DNA of 64,000 nucleotides. Source: Macrothele yani. Lineage: Eukaryota > Arthropoda > Arachnida > Araneae > Macrothelidae. The notes beneath the pieces are model-generated. The model had not been told where the DNA came from. It worked only from the letters and a program-made list of their open reading frames with translations, and did not search any database. The position numbers were made by a program, and so were the translations under genes. This document shows positions 55,866 through 64,000 of this stretch, piece by piece (position 1 is the stretch's first letter; each line of letters begins with the position of its first letter). The stretch spans positions 69,070,594 to 69,134,593 of the forward strand of contig CM077024.1 of assembly GCA_039090855.1 (NCBI GenBank). Direction: 5' to 3'.

Positions 55866-56397
55866 TTTTTTTTTCAAGCCGACGTCCATGGTTTCGCTGG
55901 GTATTGACCTAGTTTCATCAGGAAGAATGGCACGTAAATGTTCAAATTGAACATGACATCATAAATGGTGTTTACTGTCACGTGTTTTGGTTAGATGCTT
56001 CCACGGGCTTGATAGAAATAGCGTGGATGCCAGATCATTAACAAGTTGCGAAGACTTCTGATATATATGGAAAGCTTCCAAAATATCAAGTTTCGTGGGT
56101 TGAAACTGGTTTGTCAATTAGTTTTGCTTCTTCAAAGAGAAATTTGTGGTCCTTTTCGTAACAGTGTTTAGCCATCGATGACTTCTTTAGGTCAAAATTC
56201 CGAATGTAGGTCTTGTGCTCCTTCAATCGAAAACGCAAGGCTCTACACGGGTATGTCCTATATACTGTAAGAAGCGCCACATTCACATGGAATTTGATAA
56301 ATTCCCCACGAGTTTTTCTTCAACCTAGTCCTTTGAACCTAAAAATCTCATTTTCTTTATGGGTTTAAAAATCACCTTAAAATTAAAGGTTTTGAGA
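55866..56397 (-). pseudogene. Penelope GIY-YIG endonuclease end, left (minus) arm
   Basis: Complement of the right arm at 56443-56978. On the minus strand it covers the linker before the nuclease (a FKPIKKMRFLG-like stretch), the degraded GIY-YIG core region, then RALRFRLKEHKTYIRNFDLK and SSMAKHCYEKDHKFLFEEAK (56230-56115), the usual Penelope C-terminal fold with H and E positions. It is followed by a 3' UTR of about 200 bp that contains a hammerhead-like core. Only the C-terminal end of the element is present. Confidence 0.8.
55870..55935 (-). ncRNA. Hammerhead-ribozyme-like core in Penelope 3' end, left
   Basis: On the minus strand CTGATGA (complement of 55915-55921) is followed by a stem II of CTAGGT with ACCCAG around a CAAT loop (one A-C mismatch), then GAAA (complement of 55892-55895). 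This is the catalytic core order of a hammerhead. Stem III after GAAAC is not well formed, although a GTC that could be the cleavage triplet occurs 9 bases on. Hammerheads are known in Penelope-like elements. Activity is doubtful for this copy. Confidence 0.6.
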
Positions 56398-56978
56398 ATT
56401 TTTGTAATTTGGAAGGCAATGTCACGGGAGAATGGAATAATGGCAAAACCTTTAATTTTAAGGTGATTTTTAAACCCATAAAGAAAATGAGATTTTTAGG
56501 TTCAAAGGATTACGTTGACGACAAAAACTCGTGGGAAATTTATCGAATTCCATGTGAATGTGGCGTTTCTCATATAGGACAGACCCGTGTAGAGCCTTGC
56601 CTCTTCGATTGAAGGAGCACAAGACCTGTATTCGGAATTGCGACATAAAGAAGTCATCGATGGCTAAACACTGTTACGAAAAGGACCACAAATTTCTATT
56701 TGAAGAAGCAAAACTAATTGACAAGCCAGATTCAACCACAAAATTTGATATTTTGAAAGTTTTCTATATATATCATAAATCTTTGCAACTTGTTCATGAC
56801 ATGGCATGTACGCCATTTCTATCAAGCGCGTGGAAGCATTTAACTAAAATCCGTGACTGTAAACACCATTTATGATGTCATATGCAATTTGAATATTTAC
56901 GTGCCATTCGTCCTGATGAAGCTAGGTCAATACCCAACGAAACCATAGACGGCTTGAAAAAAAATTCTGACAAACTAC
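56398..56978 (+). pseudogene. Penelope GIY-YIG endonuclease end, right (plus) arm
   Basis: Reads FNFKVIFKPIKKMRFLGSKD then WEIYRIPCECGVSHIGQTR at 56541-56597. This is the Penelope linker and nuclease core: the GIY is EIY here, the YIG is HIG, and the zinc-finger-like CECG precedes it. A frameshift follows TRVEP; then LPLRLKEHKTCIRNCDIKKS and MAKHCYEKDHKFLFEEAKLI run to a stop after HHL at 56875. GIY-YIG enzymes nick DNA for Penelope insertion. No reverse transcriptase lies upstream: the arm starts right after the 47-base centre of the palindrome. Confidence 0.85.
56900..56960 (+). ncRNA. Hammerhead-ribozyme-like core in Penelope 3' end, right
   Basis: CTGATGA at 56913-56919, stem II GCTAGGT with ACCCAAC around CAAT (two mismatches), GAAA at 56939-56942. 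More decayed than the left copy: the GTC triplet after the core is missing. Confidence 0.55.
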
Positions 56979-56997
56979 GTTGTATTACCTTAACATA

Positions 56998-58224
56998 CAC
57001 TGAAGAGCAATAGAATAAGAGACAGCTGGCGTTATGCAAATGTAGCGCTGTGGGTGGCCCTGTAAACGGAAACGACATGACGTATCCAGCGATCCGACAA
57101 TATAAGGAGTGATGCGACGGAAATCAATAAGAGTCGGACGCAGTATGGGTAAGACGAAGGATCTAAGCGCATTTTATCGTGGACAAATTGTCGGGGTCCG
57201 ACGAATGGGTCACTCCATCTCGAAAGTCGTGCAGGCACTGGGATTTTCACGAGTCACTGTGTCACGGGTGCACCGTGAATAGATCGAATCCGGTAAAACC
57301 ATCCCTGAAAGGGCCAACTGCCGTGGACAACAGCGTGTGGATGAGCGCGGTCATCGTCGGCTAGCTCGCGTTGTAACAGCAGATCGACGGGCCACAGTGC
57401 AAGAAATCACTCGGCAATATAACCCTGGTGCACAAAAGCGTGTAAGCAGCCACACAATACAGAACCATCTCCTTGCTATGGGGTACAGAAGCCATCGTCC
57501 CAGGAGGGTACCTCTGCTGACCGCACATCACAGCATCACAAGGTGCAAAGATTAGCATGGGCGCGGGAACATTGCCACTGGACCCTAGACATGTGGGAAA
57601 ATGTTGCTTGGACTGATGAGTCGAGATTCACGTTGGTACATGCGAATGGCAGAATACGAGTACGGCGCAAATCACATGAAGCGATGGATCCTTCTTGCCA
57701 GCAGGGTACTCTTCAAGCTGGTGGGGGTGACATTCTCGTCTGGGTACTGTTTACGGGGACTGAAATGGGAACCCTGGTGCTTGTGACATCGTTCCTCACA
57801 GGTCAACGTTACCGGGATATCCTGGACAACCATTTGCTCCCGTTTGTGCGTCTTCGACATCCCACTAGGGACCTCATCCTGCAACAAAGCAATGCACCAC
57901 TCCATCGCTCTCGAATTGTATCCGAATGGTTGGATGAACACTCCACTGACGTGACCTCGCTTCCTTGGCCAGCTAAGTCACCTGACCTCAATCCCATAGA
58001 GCAAATCTGGGATGCCATCGAGAGAAATGTTCGAGGCTCTGACCCCCTCCATCAAATCTTCGTGAACTGTGGGAGCTTGTTCAGGGGTCATGGATCCGTA
58101 TGGCTTCCCAATGCTTCCAGTATCTTGTCAAGTCCATGCCGAGACGAATCGCCGCCGTCATGAGGGCGAAAGTTGGTGCTACACGTTACTAGACAGGTAT
58201 CTCTAATTCAATTTCTCTTCAGTG
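56998..58224 (+). mobile_element. Tc1-like DNA transposon, family A
   Basis: Inverted repeats CACTGAAGAGCAATAGAATA at 56998 and complement ending at 58224, flanked by TA at 56996-56997 and 58225-58226. 1227 bp. It begins 20 bp after the end of the Penelope arm. Confidence 0.95.
57145..58163 (+). pseudogene. Tc1-like transposase (family A), near full length
   Basis: Starts MGKTKDLSAFYRGQIVGVRR with helix-turn-helix GHSISKVVQALGFSRVTVSR. TAG follows VHRE (a tyrosine codon in relatives). Then GQQRVDERGHRRLARVVTAD, a frameshift near 57540, NVAWTDESRFTLVHANGRIR with the first catalytic D, LILQQSNAPLHRSRIVSEWL where the second catalytic D is S, and WPAKSPDLNPIEQIWDAIER with the catalytic E, ending at 58163. 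Three lesions. It is the longest open family A copy in the window. Confidence 0.9.
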
Positions 58225-58226
58225 TA

Positions 58227-61200
58227 TATCGTCTTCTGTGTTGTCACGTTCTAGCAGAAGTCCTTCTGTGTATGAGATGTTCCGTCTGGTTTTATACGTC
58301 AGAATACTACCTTCATCCTTAGTTGTCGCTAACGTTGTCAGATGTCCCGTACACAATAAGGCGAATGCGTTATCCTTTCGTACACGGTGTAATTCCGTCT
58401 ATTCCGAAAGACATGCCTCCTAAACATAGCTGCTTCTCTCCTATCTCTGCCTAACATTCAGCCAGATTGCCGGAAGGAACTTTTTAGTAAGATTCCGTGC
58501 AGTTCCCTGTCTGACTTGTTCGTTCATGATCTCGTAGGCGATTTGCTTGGTTTTCCTGTCTGCTTAACTTCCACTTTTATGTTTGTGCTTCTTCTGATAT
58601 TTCAATTGCCCTTTTACCCGTAGAAAGTTTATAGACTCGAAGTATTATAATGCTACACATTACGTTCTATCCACGCCTATAATACCTTTCAATGATCCTT
58701 GCTTAAATAACCTTCCAGCTGTCAACATCTACTCTCGAAATTTTTTCATAAACTTTCGTTTAAACCCTTCGCGTTTGACAATTTTAACAGCTTTCCATCC
58801 CTGGAAAAGTCCCACCCAAGGCGCCTTCGGTGGACCAACCTACGTACTTACCACACCAAGCCTCATAGTTTCAACTTCAGCTGTGTATGCACTATTGTGA
58901 TCACACCAGCATTGAAAACAGGCACTTTTAGGTTTATCTGCTTTGTTCGGTGGCGCTACGAGTTATCAAACTGTTTACACAGCTAATGATCCCCACGCCC
59001 CTGCTAATTTAATTAATTCAGGCCCCCGATATCTGTAACGGAAAGAACAAATCCAAAATAAAGATGTGCGTTGTATATTATAAATACAGGTTTGTGTTAT
59101 ATTTCAAACACGGTAATAAAAAGAGCAATTGAAATGTTACTATAAATTATATGCTCTCTTCCGACACAGCTTATAATAGGCATCTGTTCTGTTTTGAAAT
59201 ACGTCCCTCAAACATGTCATTAGAAATCACAAGGCAGGTAAATTAATTATTTTAAAATCATACCTTAAAAAGAAAAAGACGGAATTGTTATTTAACATTC
59301 GTGAGCCATTAAACTTGTCATGAGGAATAGAAGCGGCTGGATTTCGGTTGACTGTTATGAACAGCAACAACGAGTTCTTGATCCTGGCTTTTTTAGGCTC
59401 TTTTTGCACTTGACAAGTGTCAAATATTTATTACAGAAACTGACATAAGGAGAGTGCGGTTGCAGACAGTAGCAATGCACCGGCAGTAAAATCAGACCAG
59501 AATGTGTCCAGGTTTATCTAACTAAACTGCAGACTGAGAGTACGATGGCTCCTATGATTTTTTAGCCACTCTTGCGTCTTCGGAGCATTTTCCTCGGCTG
59601 ATAAAACTGTTGACATAGTAAAATGGCTGCACACCGAGTCTTAATACTCTGTTCTAGTCAGCTCGAAGTAGTACACAAACTAATATGACGCATATTCAAA
59701 TGTTCATCTACCCGATTCAACAGTTTTTGTTGAAGTTTTTTTCGTAGTTTCCAGAATATATGTTACTAGTTCGCTTTAATGTGTCCATTAAACAGCAGCC
59801 CATTTCCTTTTTTGTAGCTAAAACTCTGAATAACACACTTAGCTTCTTCACAGATCTACACGTATTTTTACTCAAATTCTCCATTTTTCGGTTCAATTTG
59901 TTGAGAATGAGGTCAGTTATAAGTAGCAGAAAGTTCAAACTCTTCCGAGTTGCAAATGTTTTGCCACTAGATCCAGACTCTTCTCAAATACTTATTCTTA
60001 AGCGCAACATCTTTTCTCCAGTTGTTTTCTGAGGTCCTTAAAAGAAAAGGTGTTTACCTTTAAGGCCCACAATGACGATGAGTTGTGCACATTAGCTGTG
60101 ACTGTCGACTCATTGACTTGCATTGACAATTTTTAAGCTCATAGCAAATTTTGTACCAGTATTTTTTTTGTATCATCAGACATGTCATGAGTTCTTGTCT
60201 TAATGTGCAGTGTCCCAAAATCAACATCTTGGATAATTCTTTCACTTCCTCGGGCCCTCTCATGAAAAGTACAGTTTCCTTTAGGATATGTACTATTTCA
60301 CTTTAGCAATTAGCATAGCAATGCAGTAGTTGGTCTTCAGTGGCTTAATGTAAACTTTCGTGTCGTCTTTTGTGAAGGAATTTTGATTTGAGTTCTGATC
60401 CCAAAACCGTTTAAAGTTCAAGGAACCTGATGTTCTTGCTAAGATTCGAAGGATTTTTTGTAGAAAGGTGACATTTCAGCTTGCTTGGACTTGTCGTTTC
60501 TTCTGACAGTTCACTTTGAAATTTCATCACCAAGACATTGAAGTCTCTGTATGTTAAATCGTCAAGCTACGAAAAGCTGTATGGCATGTAGTCTTTAGTA
60601 TATACCAATTTTTTGCTATTGCTTTTATTCCTAAGTGTATTTACATGAATTCAAAGAGCCATGGACGTAGCTTGGGTTGTCTCATCGTCAGTAGCCAATC
60701 TGACTAAGTTGCACTTAATAAGAACTACAAGCTGAACGTCTGATTTCTGAACTCCTAAGTGTAAATTAGTCTACTTAGAATTAGCAAAACTCACACAATC
60801 ATTGATTTTTCTTATTATTTAGTTCCGTTCTGATAAAAATCAGGGAAAACATATTTTTGTGACCACACATTTCTCCAGAAGCAGTACAGGAGCGTTAAAC
60901 TTAGGCCTTCTGCTGCTCATCATTTGATAACATCAAGCAAGAGAAAAAATATTTATGTCATGCTGAAGCTAAATTTGGGGCACTTCATACTAAGTCTTAT
61001 TCCTTGCTCTTGTTTCACTGTTTCTTTAATTTGCTCAATCGGTGCATTTCATTTGTAGCAATTTATTTAATGTTTCTAATTTCTATGACAATATGCAAGC
61101 AAAAACTTTTTTTTATTTTCATTCTGTCATCCGCTAATGAACCCTTTAAGCGCCGATTTTTCTGAATCAAATCGTGCCCAACCTTTTCTGAGCTTCCTAA

Positions 61201-61498
61201 ACATAAATTGTTCACGTAGCGACTGAATTCTGCGAAAATTACGAAAAAACAATACCTTTACTCCTGCCACGTCAGCAGTACCGAACATAAACTTGCGCTA
61301 GTGATAAGATCTCCCTTCTATAGTCCTATGTGCTCTGCTTTATGACCCTAGATATGATGGGCAAGGGCTTGTTTCCCTGACAGGGACAACGTGCTACTGG
61401 GTAGAAACAAGTGCCTCAAACATCTTTCTTTCTTTTCTTATGTTAGTCGATAGCCAACAGATAATAGGTTAGAGAGGATTAGTGTCAATGATCCTCCT
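58227..61498. other. No gene recognised
   Basis: About 3.3 kb without family-like frames, RNA genes or clear repeats. Confidence 0.45.
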
Positions 61499-61531
61499 AA
61501 ATGACCACTTTGAAAAACAAAGTGGTCATTT
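61499..61531. repeat. Perfect 14-bp hairpin, 5-base loop
   Basis: Arms 61499-61512 and 61518-61531, loop aaaaa. The neighbouring gtcaatgatcctcctaaatgac phrase recurs in altered form at 61549, so the hairpin lies between two direct repeats of its own flank. Confidence 0.92.
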
Positions 61532-62129
61532 ATGGGTGGTCATTTAGTGTCAATCATCCCCCTAAATAACCACTTAGAGAAGCTAAGGACGAAGCATGGC
61601 TCTCTGACGAGCAACTTCACTCATTCCAGACGCGTACAACACACTCTTTAAGCAGCGAACATATCAATTCAAACTGATTGCAGCCAATTTTGCTAGCCCC
61701 GAGTTAATTCGTTCCAGCCGGTTAAAGGGTTACTTTTGCTGCCTTTCGTATCAATGTAATTTCACTCAGCGATAAGTTATTGTAGGGAATTCTGTGGGGG
61801 AAAATCCCACGAAAACAACTTGGAGGTTGAGAGAGTAGGACCAAGAATACTGAAGCCGCTTGTGAAAGAAATTCGAAAAGAAGCTAAAATGTGACGGCCA
61901 CGAATCAAATTCCTCTAGGAATGTGCACCTGGGAGTTTTTCATGAGGTTTTTTGTCTCCCACCCTTGAGCGTGAGAGGAGAATAGAAACAAGAAACACGA
62001 CAGCGAAATGTCGGGTGTAATTGGCACGCCCTTTGAATCCATTCTGACGTAAATTAAATGTATCAAAGCTATTCAAAGTCAATGAAACCGGTATGGAAAA
62101 CAATAGTATCTGACGGAAGAAAGAAGTTT
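61532..62129. other. No gene recognised
   Basis: AT-rich spacer before the satellite array. Confidence 0.4.
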
Positions 62130-62602
62130 TTCAATCGGATTTTTAATCCCTCAGATATTGCTGTCAAAGGAATCGTGAGCTTACGCCCATCTGGTTGCAG
62201 ACTTGTGCGTTAAGAAAAATTTGAATTTATATGAGAAACTTTAGCACCGGAAACGCTCTCCAACACAGAAAGAATTTTTCAAATCGGACTCTTAGAACCA
62301 GAGATATCGACAAAAATAAGATGTGACTTTACGCTTCCTGGTGGGTAAACCATGCATTATTTTAAGGAGAAAGTATTCGTAAAAGTTTTTTCGATATGAG
62401 CGGTATCAGTCCAAGAAAAAACAATTTCTAGTCGAGTTTTCAGGAGCCCAGATTTTGCTGCAATTACATCAGAAGCAGCAATTAACACTTATGCTGCGTG
62501 GTGGCCAAACCATTCTTTACGATACAGAAATGCGATTCAGAAATGATTTTTCAAATTAGAGTTTTAGAAGCAGAAATAATGCAGAAAACGCAATTTAGCT
62601 TT

Positions 62603-62616
62603 GCGCCCCCTAGCGG
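62603..62616 (-). promoter_or_regulatory. CTCF-like motif in satellite monomer
   Basis: gcgccccctagcgg on the plus strand; its complement CCGCTAGGGGGCGC agrees with the CTCF core consensus at all 14 positions. Binding is inferred only. Confidence 0.5.
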
Positions 62617-63343
62617 AAAGTCTGATTTACTTGAAAATTTTGAATGTATATGAAAAACATTTCGCATCGGAAACACAATCCAACAAAGAAGAAAATTTTC
62701 GGATCGGACTCCTAGAAGTAAAGAATTGACAAAAATAAGATATACATCTACGCCCCCTGGCGTAGATACCATGCATTATTTTAAGAAGAAAATGTTCCTG
62801 AAAGGCTTGTCGACATGAATAGTATCGGTCCACAAAAGAATTTTTTTTCAATCGAAATTTTAGAAGCCCATATTTTGCTGCAATACATCATAAGCGGAAT
62901 TTCATACTAACGCCCCGTGGTGGCCAAACCATTTTTTTACAAAAATTAGAAATTATGTGCAAAGGATTTCCCACCAGGAGCTGTATCCGGTGCAGAAAGA
63001 ATTTTTCAAATCGAAGATTTAGAAGCAGAAATATAGGGGAAAAGCAATTTACCTATACGCATTACTTAAAGATTTTGAGATTATATGAAAAACATATCAC
63101 ACTGGAAACTCTATCCAATAAAGAAATAATTTTTCAAATAGGATTATTAGAAACTGAGATACTGACAAAAATAAGATATAAATCTAAGCCCCCTGGCAGA
63201 GAAACCATGGAATATTTTAAGGAGACAATATTCCGAGAAGCTTTATCGCTGTGAGTGGCATCGGTCCACGAAAGAATTTTTTCAATTGAGATTTTAGAAG
63301 CTCAGATTTTAGGCAAATACATCAGAAGTAAAAATTAACAATT

Positions 63344-63357
63344 ACGCCCCCTGTTGG
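63344..63357 (-). promoter_or_regulatory. CTCF-like motif in satellite monomer
   Basis: acgccccctgttgg; the complement CCAACAGGGGGCGT agrees at 12 of 14 consensus positions. Confidence 0.4.
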
Positions 63358-63656
63358 CCAAAGTGTTCTTTAAGAAAAATTAGAAATTACATGTAAAAGA
63401 TTTTCTAGCTGGAACTGTATCGGCTAAAGATAACATTTTTGAAATCAGAGTTTTAGAAGAAGAGATATCGGGGAAAACGTAATTTAGATTTACTCCCCCT
63501 AGCGGAAAATATGTGCGTAATTTGAAAAAAGCAACTATTCGTAAAATTCTCTTGGACATAAATGGAATCGAAAGATAAAAGAAATTTTTCAATCCGATGT
63601 TAAGAAGCAAATATGTGGAATAAAATATATTTTTGAATTCGACCTTATCTGCATTC

Positions 63657-63670
63657 ACGCCCTCTAGCGG
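63657..63670 (-). promoter_or_regulatory. CTCF-like motif in satellite monomer
   Basis: acgccctctagcgg; the complement CCGCTAGAGGGCGT agrees at 13 of 14 consensus positions. Confidence 0.45.
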
Positions 63671-63830
63671 CGAAATCGTACATCGTAAAAAAAAAAAACG
63701 AAATAAAGGATCATCATTCGTATATTTCAAGCTTCCCAATGCAAAAAGAATTTTCCAAATCGGACTAATAGTTGCAGAGATATCGTACGGACGGACGGAC
63801 GGACAAACCGATAACAAAGCACGATCTTTT

Positions 63831-64000
63831 TTCACAAAAGACGTGCTAAAAAAGGAGCAGTGCCTAGTCCTTCTCGCTCGACCTTCCAACCTAATTATTC
63901 CGCGGGCTGAACAGGAAGGCGTCATTCTGTTAAAAACAGGACATATTTGTAGTTGCATTTATTAAAGAAACACACATATACAAATTGGACTTCAATATAA
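63831..64000. other. No gene recognised
   Basis: Window end; nothing recognisable after the GGAC run. Confidence 0.4.

Larger units (their letters stand above)
62130..63830 (+). repeat. Satellite-like tandem array with higher-order structure
   Basis: About eleven diverged monomers of 112-164 bp, each with a ttttcaaatcggacttttagaa-like block, a gcagagatat block, and a cgccccctggcgg-like block. Three monomer types alternate: type B ends in accatgcattattttaagga, type C in gtggtggccaaacca, type A in ctagcggaaa. The same type returns every 420-455 bp. The array ends at a (GGAC)n run (63788-63804). Its left edge near 62130 is gradual. Confidence 0.85.

Noticed and set aside
62955..63254. A 99-residue open frame in the satellite
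   Set aside because: It follows the repeat unit (FQIGLLETE recurs as FQIGLIVAE elsewhere) and results from the array, not from a gene.

Overview
This is eukaryotic, AT-rich, intron-less-looking genomic DNA that is almost entirely made of transposable elements, their remains and simple repeats. I see no host protein-coding gene. The mixture (several Tc1-like and mariner DNA transposons, RTE-type LINEs, a second LINE, Penelope-like elements and a tRNA-derived SINE) points to an invertebrate, most likely an arthropod and perhaps a chelicerate. Species cannot be fixed from sequence alone.

Layout. 0.8-6.7 kb: a SINE, a mariner remnant, a Tc1-like gene split by a SINE, a TIR-bounded Tc1-like element (4230-5657), a third Tc1-like remnant and an RTE 3' fragment. 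8.3-9.6 kb: a second RTE 3' fragment and an internally deleted Tc1-like element. 10.2-13.6 kb: a LINE on the minus strand with scattered lesions. 13.8-20.0 kb: a Penelope-like element whose inverted terminal copies flank a reverse transcriptase remnant; a full-length RTE LINE with target-site duplication (15974-19155) has landed inside it. 20.0-22.9 kb: a decayed second RTE copy. 22.9-25.0 kb: two Tc1-like elements abutting. 25-32 kb: mostly empty, with a minisatellite and a purine-rich tract. 32.2-33.6, 36.6-37.8, 42.7-43.9 and 44.5-45.8 kb: four TIR-bounded Tc1-like elements of three families. 46.3-48.1 kb: a mariner with a SINE inside it and another SINE next to it. 52.8-55 kb: more SINEs and a pair of 160-bp direct repeats that each carry a tRNA-like fold. 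55.9-57.0 kb: two Penelope GIY-YIG ends joined head to head, each followed by a hammerhead-ribozyme-like core. 57.0-58.2 kb: another Tc1-like element. 62.1-63.8 kb: a tandem array of about 145-bp monomers in a three-monomer higher-order pattern, each monomer carrying a CTCF-like motif.

The parts do not form a pathway. Every transposase and reverse transcriptase I could follow carries at least one break; the RTE LINE at 15974-19155 is the closest to intact, with a single extra A in a homopolymer separating its endonuclease and reverse transcriptase frames. The most interesting items are the hammerhead-like cores in the Penelope ends, the satellite with periodic CTCF-like sites, the tRNA-like direct repeats, and a series of perfect short-loop hairpins that look like template-switch scars.
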